A DNA stretch of 24,867 bases from Chloroflexota bacterium. GTDB lineage: Bacteria > Chloroflexota > Anaerolineae > Anaerolineales > Anaerolineaceae. Of this stretch, positions 1-7,257 are shown in pieces (the stretch's first letter is position 1; the number at the start of each line of letters is the position of its first letter). Below the pieces are notes generated by a model. It did not search any database, was not told the origin of the DNA, and was given only the letters and a program-made list of their open reading frames with translations. The position numbers were made by a program, and so were the translations under genes. The stretch spans positions 1 through 24,867 of the forward strand of contig JAJUJY010000055.1 of NCBI GenBank assembly GCA_029265085.1, read 5' to 3'.

Positions 1-79
1 CTTCGTAGCTCTGCGGCAGCAGGCTCATCTGGTTCATCACATAGGGTTTGAAGATCGGCGTGGTTTTTTGTTTGCTCAT
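1..79 (-). CDS. IS1182-like transposase, N-terminus only (runs off the window)
   Basis: An open frame starts with ATG (complement of 77-79) and runs off the left edge after 26 codons. It carries the string FKPYVMNQMSLLPQSYE. This resembles the start of IS1182-type DDE transposases, which commonly read FK.Y...Q..LLP.S.(D/E)ELIP. A purine-rich AGAGGG lies directly upstream but is too close to the ATG to be a good ribosome site. Only the N-terminus is visible, so the catalytic residues and the intactness of the element cannot be judged. The family call rests on a short pattern recalled from memory. Confidence 0.55.
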   Translation of the reverse strand, partial: MSKQKTTPIFKPYVMNQMSLLPQSYE

Positions 80-111
80 CCCTCTATTGAATCACCGCTG
101 TTTTAAACTGT

Positions 112-141
112 AAAGGGGCTGCCCCTTTTTGGACAGCCCCT
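112..141 (-). terminator. GC-rich hairpin after the URO-D gene (possible IS end)
   Basis: AGGGGCTG (114-121) pairs with CAGCCCCT (134-141). A nested alternative pairs AAAGGGG (112-118) with CCCCTTT (122-128). It lies 35 bp beyond the stop of the minus-strand URO-D gene, so a terminator is the simplest reading, although the T-run on the minus strand is short. TTTACAG also flanks the hairpin on both sides (minus strand), and the transposase start is only about 35 bp further left. It could therefore instead be part of the insertion-sequence terminus. Confidence 0.45.
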
Positions 142-175
142 GTAAACTATTCCAAGATAGAAGAGATTTTATTGC

Positions 176-1114
176 TTAATGGAATGTTTGCGCAGTTTTC
201 CGCACCGCCTGCAGCAGTCTTTGCGGGGAATCCGGCGGAATGGTGCAGCCCGGAGCCAGCAGCAGCTTACGCGAACCGGCTTCTTGCACCGCCTGTTCCA
301 GGCCAGCCTGCACTTCACCCGCTGACTGCCGGGTAATGGCTACCTCATCGATTCCGCCCAGGAGAGCTGCACTGGTCATTTGCCGCGCCTCAGCCAGGCT
401 GGGCCGGGTGTGATGGTGCGACCAGCTGTATGCCTCGGTTGGCCATTCCAGTACCCGTTCAAACGCCAAATCATAGCCGTGCACATGCACAATCCGCACC
501 ATCCCCTCAGCCGCCTGTAGAATCTGTTGGCAGTACGGTGCGACAAAATCCATAAAACACTGCTCGCTGAGGCCGCCTTTTTGCGGATCAACCGCACCAT
601 TGACCGAGAGAAAAAGGCCATTCACTCCCCTGGCCTTGATTGCTTCCACATAGGCAACCAAAGACCGTGTAACCCCCTCCAGAACCGTTTTTCCCAGGTC
701 AGGGTGATTAAACACAGGCTGGTACACCGATTGTCCGGCCGCACGTACCAGAGTTTGCAGCGGATCAAATAACGTTTCAACCATTGCCACATCATTCCCA
801 ACCGATTTGCGCAGCAAGGTTAACACCTCGAGTTGGTTGGCAAAATTGGGTGATTTTAAGCTCAAAGGTTTGATAACCGCCAGTTCTGCCTCATTGGTGA
901 TTTGGAAAATCCCTGGCAGGGGATAACGGTAATCATTCATCACTTTAATCCAGTCCCAATCATAGGCCTGGTAAAAACGGCGGTGCAGCACAGCGGTAAT
1001 TTCCGGTTCCAAATGTTCGCTGGCAAAATGCACCCAGGTTGTGATGGGCAGGCGATCAACTTCTTGACCCTGTATGGCTGCAATAAACCGTTCCAATTTG
1101 CTCATTGATGTCAT
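176..1114 (-). CDS. Uroporphyrinogen-decarboxylase (URO-D/MtaA-like) family protein
   Basis: A 312-aa protein with the URO-D TIM-barrel pattern: an N-terminal KLERFIAAIQGQEVDRLP segment, typical of COG0407 proteins, and a C-terminal half with HVHGYDL and a terminal LLLAPGCTIPP, matching the L.pGC.ip signature near the family's end. The HemE N-terminal QAGRY motif is missing. A heme-pathway decarboxylase is therefore unlikely, and a corrinoid-dependent methyltransferase or another URO-D-like role is more plausible; the substrate is unknown. The start was set at ATG 1112-1114, because GAGGAGGAG lies 6 bp upstream. An in-frame ATG 21 bp earlier would put the ribosome site inside the gene and falls near the predicted transcription start. 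A TATAAT box lies at 1140-1145. The gap to the preceding co-directional gene is 103 bp. Confidence 0.8.
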   Translation of the reverse strand: MTSMSKLERFIAAIQGQEVDRLPITTWVHFASEHLEPEITAVLHRRFYQAYDWDWIKVMNDYRYPLPGIFQITNEAELAVIKPLSLKSPNFANQLEVLTLLRKSVGNDVAMVETLFDPLQTLVRAAGQSVYQPVFNHPDLGKTVLEGVTRSLVAYVEAIKARGVNGLFLSVNGAVDPQKGGLSEQCFMDFVAPYCQQILQAAEGMVRIVHVHGYDLAFERVLEWPTEAYSWSHHHTRPSLAEARQMTSAALLGGIDEVAITRQSAGEVQAGLEQAVQEAGSRKLLLAPGCTIPPDSPQRLLQAVRKTAQTFH

Positions 1115-1139
1115 GGCTGCTCCTCCTCGATCCATTTTG

Positions 1140-1145
1140 ATTATA
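1140..1145 (-). promoter_or_regulatory. -10 box of the URO-D gene
   Basis: A perfect TATAAT reads on the minus strand. It predicts transcription starting near 1133, about 19 bp before the ATG at 1114. No good -35 hexamer is present at the right distance; that position (about 1163-1168) falls inside the interleaved palindromes, which suggests activator dependence or operator control. Confidence 0.5.
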
Positions 1146-1151
1146 GCAGAG

Positions 1152-1187
1152 GAAATCAGACCGGCCAGTCTGATTTCTGGCCGGTTT
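1152..1187. repeat. Two interleaved inverted repeats (alternative hairpins or operator)
   Basis: The first palindrome is GAAATCAGAC (1152-1161) with GTCTGATTTC (1168-1177), loop of 6. The second is ACCGGCCAG (1160-1168) with CTGGCCGGT (1177-1185), loop of 8, extendable by a G-T and an A-T pair. Both are perfect and share bases, so only one hairpin can form at a time. The layout is A-B-A'-B'. They sit in the 103-bp gap between the desulfurase-like gene and the URO-D gene, at the -35 position of the latter. No clear T-run follows on the minus strand, so this is not a plain terminator. Confidence 0.7.
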
Positions 1188-1217
1188 GAAAGGGTTCATG
1201 TTTTGTAAGCATCAATG

Positions 1218-2654
1218 CTATACAGTAAACAGATGCTCCACATCTGAAAACTTAAAATCACGCGGGTAATACGACCCGTGCGCCTTATCCAGCACATAAT
1301 CACCGCGATAATCACCGCGCACAATCCGCTTCAACATCCACAGCAAATGATCAATTTCTGCCGTGTTGTTATAGCAGCCAAAACTGACCCGCACCAATCC
1401 CGGCAAATTTGAGCGATCATGCTGCAGCACCTGGTTACGGAAAGTCCGGTAGGTCTCACCCTCCACCTTCATCAAGTGAACAACATAAGGATGAGCGCAA
1501 AAACAGCCGTTGCGAACCCCAATACCGCCTTCAAAGCTTAAAATCGCTGCCACCTTGCCATGATGCATCCCCTCGACCTCCAGCGTTACCACACCCAGGC
1601 GGTCTTTTGTTCGGGATGGATCCGTAGAGCCGTACACCTTAATCCCCTGCATCTGTTCCAAACGTTCCAACAGATAGGTAGTTAATTCCGCTTCATGCGC
1701 AGCCAACCGGTCCATGCCAATCTGCGTCAGTTTGCGAATGCTGGCTGCCAGGGCAATCGGCCCGATAATATTTGGGCTGCCTGCTTCAAACCGCTCTGGC
1801 GGCTCCGTCCAAAAAACCTCATCCAGGCTGACCAGATCAATCGTTCCACCCCCGCGATACAGCGGAGGCATCTGGCGGAAAAATTCTCGCGGACCAATGA
1901 GCGCTCCCGCGCCAAACGGCGCGTACATTTTATGACCGGAAAGAACCACAAAATCCAGCCTGCCAGGGTCACCCAACTTGCCCATTTGGATGGCGCGGTG
2001 GGGAGCCAACTGAGCAGCATCCACCATAAACAATGAGCCGCAGCGGTGTGCCATTTCAGCCATTTCATGCACAGGCTGCACAAACCCGCTCACATTGGAC
2101 GCGCCGCTGATCGCCACCAGGCGGATTTTCCCTCGATACAGCTCTAATTTTTGCCGGTAATCTTCAAGATCAACTGAGCCGTCCTCATGGACAGCCACAT
2201 GGATCACGTTTCCCTGTGCGCGCCAGGGCAAATCGTTGGAATGGTGCTCCATCATTGTGGTCAAGATCACCCCATCGGCAGCAGGGGGCAAAGCATAAGC
2301 CAGAATGTTCACCGCCTCGGAGGTGTTTTTTCCAAAAATAACCACATCATTTTCCAGGTCTGCCCCCACAAACTCCGCTACAATCCGGCGCGCTTTCTCA
2401 TACACCTCAGTGGAAACCAACGACTTGTACCCGCTGCCGCGGTGAACACTGGAATACCAGACCATCGATTCGTTGACCTTATCCAGAACACTGCGAAAAG
2501 CAGGCGTCGAAGCAGCATTATCCAGGAAGGTGTAGGTTCGCCAGGATCCATCCAGTAACGGAACCTGACAATCAATCCCGACAATCTCGCTGCGCAATAC
2601 ATCGAGATCATCCATAGAAACTGCAAAATCTTTGACGGGGGACAGTTGGCTCAT
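1218..2654 (-). CDS. Class V aminotransferase / cysteine desulfurase homologue (SufS/CsdA-like)
   Basis: A PLP-dependent fold-type I enzyme of 478 aa. Visible landmarks are FLDNAASTP (43-51), EHHSN with the ring-stacking His137, VDAAQLAPH with Asp212, the Schiff-base lysine in SGHKMYAP (Lys242), and a candidate catalytic cysteine in RNGCFCAHPY (Cys384/Cys386; Cys386 aligns best with the SufS site). It is about 70 residues longer than SufS, with an N-terminal lead and a C-terminal tail. The family removes sulfur from cysteine as persulfide, or acts on related substrates. The gene starts 10 bp after the GntR gene and surely shares its mRNA. No sufU, sufBCD or iscU is nearby, so a regulated catabolic or special-purpose role is as likely as Fe-S assembly. 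AGAGGA precedes the ATG. Confidence 0.85.
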   Translation of the reverse strand: MSQLSPVKDFAVSMDDLDVLRSEIVGIDCQVPLLDGSWRTYTFLDNAASTPAFRSVLDKVNESMVWYSSVHRGSGYKSLVSTEVYEKARRIVAEFVGADLENDVVIFGKNTSEAVNILAYALPPAADGVILTTMMEHHSNDLPWRAQGNVIHVAVHEDGSVDLEDYRQKLELYRGKIRLVAISGASNVSGFVQPVHEMAEMAHRCGSLFMVDAAQLAPHRAIQMGKLGDPGRLDFVVLSGHKMYAPFGAGALIGPREFFRQMPPLYRGGGTIDLVSLDEVFWTEPPERFEAGSPNIIGPIALAASIRKLTQIGMDRLAAHEAELTTYLLERLEQMQGIKVYGSTDPSRTKDRLGVVTLEVEGMHHGKVAAILSFEGGIGVRNGCFCAHPYVVHLMKVEGETYRTFRNQVLQHDRSNLPGLVRVSFGCYNNTAEIDHLLWMLKRIVRGDYRGDYVLDKAHGSYYPRDFKFSDVEHLFTV

Positions 2655-2664
2655 TAAGTTTCCT

Positions 2665-3378
2665 CTAGTTTTCCGAAAGGGGTTTTGGGGGAGAAATCAA
2701 CACATTTTGTGAGAATGGGTTGGAGAAATCGGTAGAAGTAGCGCGGGTCAGGGCTTCCAATACCCGTTCTTCGGAGCGGAAAATCTGGTCGCGAACAATC
2801 CGCTCCGCCAGGGATACATCCCGAGCGGTCATGGCTTTCACCAATTCCAAATGCTCGTGATACATTTCTTCCGCGCTGTCACGCAGGTCTAAACCAAGGT
2901 GAAAAACACGGCGCAGTTCTTCGAGTGTTTTATGAATATTAGCCATTAAACGGCTGTTTTGCGAGAATGATGCAATCCGGTCATGAAAGGCCGCGTTTTT
3001 GATGAGGAACTGGTGGTAACTATCCCGGTCACCGTGGCGGTATGTAAAGTGTACCTCTTCCGAGAGTTGATTCAATTGGAGGTCTGAGGCGCGTAAAATC
3101 GCCAACCGCACGGCTGCGCTTTCCAGCACGTGACGCAGCTCATAAATTTCACGCACATCCGAGATGGTCACCGGTGAAACAATGTAGCCAAAACGAGGGA
3201 TTGCCTGAACATAACCTTCCTGCACCAATCGCTGCAGAGCTTCACGCACAGGGGTCAGGCCGGATGAATATTTTTCGGCCAGCTGAGCCTGGTTAATTTG
3301 CTGTCCGGGCATCCAGGCACAGGAAATAATCTCTTCTTTCAGGGTTGAATACACTTGATCTGCCAGTAATTTACTCAT
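2665..3378 (-). CDS. GntR-family transcriptional regulator, FCD (FadR-like) subfamily
   Basis: A 237-aa protein with an N-terminal winged helix (about residues 1-70: LADQVYSTLKEEI, then the LTPVREALQRLVQEG recognition region and the GYIVSP wing). A C-terminal all-helical FCD ligand-binding domain follows (ISDVREIYELR... FHDRI... EHLELVKAM, with His residues that commonly bind metal). The start is ATG 3376-3378, preceded by GGAAAGAA; a TTG 21 bp upstream is in frame but lacks a ribosome site. The gene leads a two-gene operon with the desulfurase homologue. A repeated AT-rich operator over its own promoter points to autoregulation lifted by a small metabolite, probably related to the substrate of the downstream enzyme (inference). 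Confidence 0.88.
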   Translation of the reverse strand: MSKLLADQVYSTLKEEIISCAWMPGQQINQAQLAEKYSSGLTPVREALQRLVQEGYVQAIPRFGYIVSPVTISDVREIYELRHVLESAAVRLAILRASDLQLNQLSEEVHFTYRHGDRDSYHQFLIKNAAFHDRIASFSQNSRLMANIHKTLEELRRVFHLGLDLRDSAEEMYHEHLELVKAMTARDVSLAERIVRDQIFRSEERVLEALTRATSTDFSNPFSQNVLISPPKPLSEN

Positions 3379-3412
3379 CCGTAATTCTTTCCAAATCAAT
3401 TCGCAAACAGGT

Positions 3413-3445
3413 TAATATATCACTGATATATTAGTAATATATCAC
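3413..3445. promoter_or_regulatory. GntR operator: three AATATATCA half-sites
   Basis: AATATATCA (3414-3422), inverted TGATATATT (3424-3432) and direct AATATATCA (3436-3444) follow one another. The first two form a perfect 9-bp palindrome about one base; the second and third form one about three bases. The 11-bp unit TAATATATCAC recurs at a spacing of 22 bp, close to two helical turns. It lies 35 bp upstream of the gntR start, as expected for its own binding site. Confidence 0.72.
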
Positions 3446-3465
3446 AAATTCTGCGTTGATTTCAA
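3436..3465 (-). promoter_or_regulatory. Promoter of the gntR-desulfurase operon
   Basis: On the minus strand TTGAAA (3465-3460) is followed after 18 bp by TATATT (3441-3436). The -10 hexamer lies within the third operator half-site, so a bound regulator would block RNA polymerase. Confidence 0.5.
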
Positions 3466-3491
3466 GTCTTTAATTGATGGCGTTCTCAGGA

Positions 3492-3497
3492 TATAAT
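3492..3497 (+). promoter_or_regulatory. -10 box of the large LuxR regulator gene
   Basis: A perfect TATAAT lies 35 bp before the ATG. The best -35 at 17 bp is TTTAAT (3469-3474), a weak match. The operator palindromes begin about 45 bp upstream on this strand, so cross-control of this divergent gene by the GntR protein is possible. Confidence 0.5.
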
Positions 3498-3531
3498 ATT
3501 TTGTATCCGCTGCTGGTGAGTCCTGATCAAC

Positions 3532-6315
3532 ATGAGTTCCGCACCAAGTTCTGCTGAAGGCTATCTGGCCCAGGCTTTTATTCGCACGAAAATTATCCCC
3601 CCACGCCCCCGTGCGGGGCATATTTCGCGTCCGCGTTTGCTGCGAATGCTGGATGCAGCGCTGAAGACTCGCCTGGGGATCATCTCTGCCCCTGCTGGAA
3701 CTGGTAAAAGCGGTTTATTAGCCGAATGGATCGCGCTGCAACAGCAAAACAAGGTCGCCATTGCCTGGGTCAACCTGGAAAAGGCAGACGCTGACCTGGC
3801 CCGCTTCTTCAATTACCTTTTTGCCGCTTTTCAATTGGTCCACCCGGAGCTAGGAAAAACTGCGCAATGGATGGCGCAAGCCCCGCAACCGCCGTCACCG
3901 GAAGTCATTCTTGGCACGGCGATTAATGAAATTGCCAGCCTGAACTTCCCCCTGGTGCTGGTTTTGGATGACTTACATTTTATTGAGTCGCCGGCTATTT
4001 ATTCAGCACTTACTTTTATTCTGGAACACCAACCGGAGAATTTTCACCTGGTCATTGCAACTCGCATCGATCCGCCGCTCCCTTTAGCTCGACTGCGCAG
4101 CCGGGGTGAAATTAGCGAAATTCGCGGAAATGATTTACGCTTTTCCGCCGAAGAGGCCGCTGATTTTCTCAACCGGAGCATGCAGCTTGATCTCTCCAAC
4201 CAGGATATTCAATTGCTCGAACAGCGCACCGAGGGCTGGATTGCCGGGCTGCAAATGGCTGCACTTTCCTTGCAGGGGCGCAGCGATAAACATTCATTTA
4301 TTCAAGATTTCTCAGGCAGCCACCGCTATATCTATGATTATTTATTAGAAGAAGTGCTTTCACGCGAACCAGAGCCCATCCAACAATTTTTAATACAAAC
4401 ATCGTTCTTAAACCAACTCAATGCTGGGCTGTGCAATGCGGTCTTAGACATTCAAAACAGTCAGGAAATTCTGGAAACCCTCGATAAAGGCAATCTCTTT
4501 CTGATTGCGCTGGATGAAAAACGGGCCTGGTATCGTTACCACCACCTTTTTGCAGACCTGCTCCAACACCGCCTGCGCACCTCCCAATCCAATCCAACCC
4601 ACCTGCTATATCTCCGCGCCAGCCAATGGTATGAGCAAAATGGGTTTATTGAAGAATCGATCCAACTGACCCTATCCGCCGGAGATACCGAGCGGGCAGC
4701 ACAGCTAATCGAAATTAACGGCCAAAAAATTCTTTTCCGCGGCGAAACCACGCTCATGCTGGGATGGTTACGCAGCCTGCCAGAGAGTGCCATCAGCAGC
4801 AGCCCGAATTTAAACTTGATTTACGGCTGGGCGTGTTTTTTGACAGGTGATTTACTCCAGGTGGATGGGCACATCCAACATGCAGAAGCAATTTTGAATT
4901 CACCGGGTTATGCCGCTGCAAACGACTTACCGGTTAATTATCTGGGCGGTTCCACGGGCTTGAGGGAGGACCTGCTTGCTGAAGCCTGCGTTTTGCGGGC
5001 ATTGGCAGCCCGTGTGCAAGGAAACCTGGACCTCAGCCTGGAAATGGCGCAAAAAGCGCAAACCCTCGCCAACTCCGGAAATTACTTTGTGCATGGTTTG
5101 GTCTGGCAAACCCTGGCAGGTGTTTATCAGGCGACAGGGCAAGCCGAAAAATCTGTACATGCATATCATCAAGCCGCTGAATTCTCTTTTAAGGCAGGGA
5201 ACCTGTCCGCGGCAGTCACAGGGGTGAGTTACCTGGTTCGCCAGCTGCTCAACCTGGGAGAATTAGAACGGGCAGAAACTGCCTGCATGACAGCGCTCCA
5301 ACATTTAAATCAAGCCGCTTTCCCCGCAGAACAAGCATTTGTTCGAAGTTATCTACAGGAAACAATCCATACCAGTCTGGCAAGTGTGCTGATCGAACGC
5401 GGCCAGACAGACCATGCGGCCAGGTTATTTAATGAAAATACCGATGCAGTGCGCGCCAGTCCTTATATAGAATTGTCGATGTTATCCAACCTGATCCTTG
5501 CCCGGCAAAAATTTGCGCTAAAAGATTGGGCTGGCGCTGCCGCAGTCTTACAAAAATCCCCACAAATGAACAGCCCGCTACGGCGTGAATTGGCGGCTAT
5601 GAAAGCCCGCCTGGCAATCGCTGCCGGTAACCAGGATACTGTTCAGCAATGGCTAGAAACAAGCCAAATCAGCCAGGTGGATGGCGACAATCTGCCTCGC
5701 ATGAGTGAACTACTGGTATATATCCGGGTTCTTTTGATCCAAAAGGACGATTCGCCGCAAAAGGAGAAATTGAACCGTGCTGCAGATTTACTCAACCAGA
5801 TGACAAACGCGGCAGAGGCGGCCGGGTATAAAAAAATCCTGGTGGAAATACACCTTCTGCGGGCAATTACAGCCCAAAAGAAAGGCTTACTGGGCCACCA
5901 ACAAGAAGCGCTGCATTCCGCGCTGCGGATGGCTGCACCGCTCAATCTGCGGCAGCTCTTTCTGGATGAATGGTCTGTTTTGGAAAATGCGATTCGCGCA
6001 GCCCAAAAATTACCGGAAATTCAAAAAGATGCTGTGGTATCCACCTGGATAGATCAATTAGCACCGGCCAGTTCTTCCGCACCAGTTACCAGCCAGACTG
6101 CTTCAACAACCAGTGAGCTGGTTGAGCCTCTCAGTGAACGAGAACTGGAAGTGCTGCGTCTAATTGCGTCCGGGCGATCTAACCAGGACATTGCGGAAGC
6201 CCTTTTTGTGTCCATCAATACGGTCAAAGCCCATGCAAAGAGCATTCATGCCAAATTGGGGGTCGAATCACGCACTCAGGCCGCAGACCGTGCCCGTAAA
6301 CTTGGGCTGATCTAA
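3532..6315 (+). CDS. MalT-like LuxR-family ATP-dependent transcriptional regulator (STAND ATPase)
   Basis: A 927-aa protein with MalT/LAL architecture. The N-terminal NTPase has Walker A APAGTGKS (53-60) and Walker [10 protein letters not shown] (141-149), then the [12 protein letters not shown] and [15 protein letters not shown] motifs typical of this class. A long helical, TPR-like middle follows (about 380-840). The C-terminal LuxR HTH spans about 865-927 ([31 protein letters not shown]). Such proteins are signal-dependent activators that oligomerise with ATP when an effector binds the helical repeats. The effector cannot be read from sequence. The gene ends in its own hairpin terminator and is followed by a membrane redox operon in the same direction, a plausible target (inference). 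The ribosome site is weak (GGTGAG). Confidence 0.9.
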   Translation: MSSAPSSAEGYLAQAFIRTKIIPPRPRAGHISRPRLLRMLDAALKTRLGIISAPAGTGKSGLLAEWIALQQQNKVAIAWVNLEKADADLARFFNYLFAAFQLVHPELGKTAQWMAQAPQPPSPEVILGTAINEIASLNFPLVLVLDDLHFIESPAIYSALTFILEHQPENFHLVIATRIDPPLPLARLRSRGEISEIRGNDLRFSAEEAADFLNRSMQLDLSNQDIQLLEQRTEGWIAGLQMAALSLQGRSDKHSFIQDFSGSHRYIYDYLLEEVLSREPEPIQQFLIQTSFLNQLNAGLCNAVLDIQNSQEILETLDKGNLFLIALDEKRAWYRYHHLFADLLQHRLRTSQSNPTHLLYLRASQWYEQNGFIEESIQLTLSAGDTERAAQLIEINGQKILFRGETTLMLGWLRSLPESAISSSPNLNLIYGWACFLTGDLLQVDGHIQHAEAILNSPGYAAANDLPVNYLGGSTGLREDLLAEACVLRALAARVQGNLDLSLEMAQKAQTLANSGNYFVHGLVWQTLAGVYQATGQAEKSVHAYHQAAEFSFKAGNLSAAVTGVSYLVRQLLNLGELERAETACMTALQHLNQAAFPAEQAFVRSYLQETIHTSLASVLIERGQTDHAARLFNENTDAVRASPYIELSMLSNLILARQKFALKDWAGAAAVLQKSPQMNSPLRRELAAMKARLAIAAGNQDTVQQWLETSQISQVDGDNLPRMSELLVYIRVLLIQKDDSPQKEKLNRAADLLNQMTNAAEAAGYKKILVEIHLLRAITAQKKGLLGHQQEALHSALRMAAPLNLRQLFLDEWSVLENAIRAAQKLPEIQKDAVVSTWIDQLAPASSSAPVTSQTASTTSELVEPLSERELEVLRLIASGRSNQDIAEALFVSINTVKAHAKSIHAKLGVESRTQAADRARKLGLI

Positions 6316-6350
6316 TTCACCACAATTCAGACAAATTACCCTTTTGAGTG

Positions 6351-6375
6351 ATGCGGGATTACCCGCATTTTCTTT
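6351..6375 (+). terminator. Rho-independent terminator after the LuxR gene
   Basis: ATGCGGG (6351-6357), loop ATTA, CCCGCAT (6362-6368), then TTTCTTT. It lies 35 bp past the stop codon. Confidence 0.75.
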
Positions 6376-6412
6376 AATATAGGCATGCAAATTCAAAAGA
6401 AAGGAAGATTTC

Positions 6413-6631
6413 ATGCCTTACACCATCATTCAAATCAAAGGACTGCTCGACCCCTCCTGGTCTGAATGGCTCGGGCTATCCATTCGCCACGCTGCCGAGG
6501 AAACGACGTATCTTGAAGGGAATCTTCAGGATGAGAGCCAGTTATACAGCGTTCTGACCAAAATCCGCGATCTGCAGCTGGGGTTGATCTCAGTCCAGGT
6601 CAGCGATAAGCAATTTATTAAGGAAGAATAA
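6413..6631 (+). CDS. Small conserved protein often found beside MalT-like regulators
   Basis: A 72-aa soluble protein beginning MPYTIIQIKGLLDPSWSEWL and containing a TYLEGNLQDESQLYSVL segment and a KIRDLQLGLISVQV end. I recognise this layout (beta strand, LD.SW..WL, then a 'TxLxGxxxDxxxLxxxLxxIRDLxLxLxSVxxx' tail) from small uncharacterised Chloroflexota proteins encoded next to MalT-type regulators. That is recall, not a search. No catalytic motif is evident. AAGGAAG gives a good ribosome site. The next gene begins 2 bp after its stop, so it opens the redox operon. It could be a partner or inhibitor of the regulator (inference). Confidence 0.75.
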   Translation: MPYTIIQIKGLLDPSWSEWLGLSIRHAAEETTYLEGNLQDESQLYSVLTKIRDLQLGLISVQVSDKQFIKEE

Positions 6632-6633
6632 CG

Positions 6634-7257
6634 ATGCAAGGGCTCCTGCTTGGGTTGGCCAATGGAACTGCCTGTCTTGCAACCTGTGCTCCTGTATTAT
6701 TGCCCTTTTTGCTAGGAGAAGGCAAACGCCCCCATCAGAACGGCATACTACTCCTCCAGTTCTTAGGCGGCCGCTTAATCGGCTACTTGATTTTTGGCTT
6801 ATTGGCCTGGTGGGCGTTTCAGAGCTTGTTTCAAGAGAGCTTTTATCGTACGGTGTTATCCAGCCTGACGTATATCGGCCTTTCCCTTATTTTGGTGATC
6901 TACGCTCTGGGGAAAAAAGGGCAAACCTGCGCGGTTTCATACAAAGACATCCGCGCCTGGCTGCGCCGCTACCCGGCACTTTTACCCGCCGGCATGGGAT
7001 TATTAACGGGCTTAAACATTTGCCCTCCATTTTTACTGGCCGCTACAGCATCCAGCCAAACCGGATCGCTTCTCAATAGTTTGATTTTCTTCGCCTTATT
7101 CTTTGCCGGCACATCCGTGTATTTTATTCCAGTTCCATTTATTGGTTTATTACGCCGCCATCAGGCTCTGCAAACCATCGGGAAACTGTCCGCGCTGGTT
7201 TCGGCAGCTTACTATATCTACACAGGTTTGATTCAGTTGATAGGAGTTTTCGCATGA
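6634..7257 (+). CDS. TauE/SafE-family (CcdA/DsbD-like) membrane protein
   Basis: A 207-aa, very hydrophobic protein with about six membrane helices. Cys18 stands in CAPVLLP in helix 1 and Cys130 in CPPFLLA in helix 4. This paired CxxP-type arrangement is the signature by which CcdA/DsbD proteins move reducing equivalents through the membrane via a dithiol. Cys14 and Cys99 are additional. Automated pipelines usually call such proteins 'sulfite exporter TauE/SafE' (COG2836), but the paired cysteines favour thiol-disulfide electron transfer. It overlaps the next gene by 4 bp (ATGA at 7254-7257) and follows the small gene by 2 bp, so the three are translationally linked. Confidence 0.8.
   Translation: MQGLLLGLANGTACLATCAPVLLPFLLGEGKRPHQNGILLLQFLGGRLIGYLIFGLLAWWAFQSLFQESFYRTVLSSLTYIGLSLILVIYALGKKGQTCAVSYKDIRAWLRRYPALLPAGMGLLTGLNICPPFLLAATASSQTGSLLNSLIFFALFFAGTSVYFIPVPFIGLLRRHQALQTIGKLSALVSAAYYIYTGLIQLIGVFA

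Noticed and set aside
176..1135. Longer start for the URO-D gene at 1135
   Set aside because: GAGGAGGAG sits 6 bp before the ATG at 1114 and would be inside the longer frame; the TATAAT at 1140-1145 also puts the transcript start near 1133.
1695..2036. Plus-strand frame of 113 codons opposite the desulfurase gene
   Set aside because: It is antisense to a well-supported enzyme, has no domain-like pattern and no ribosome site.
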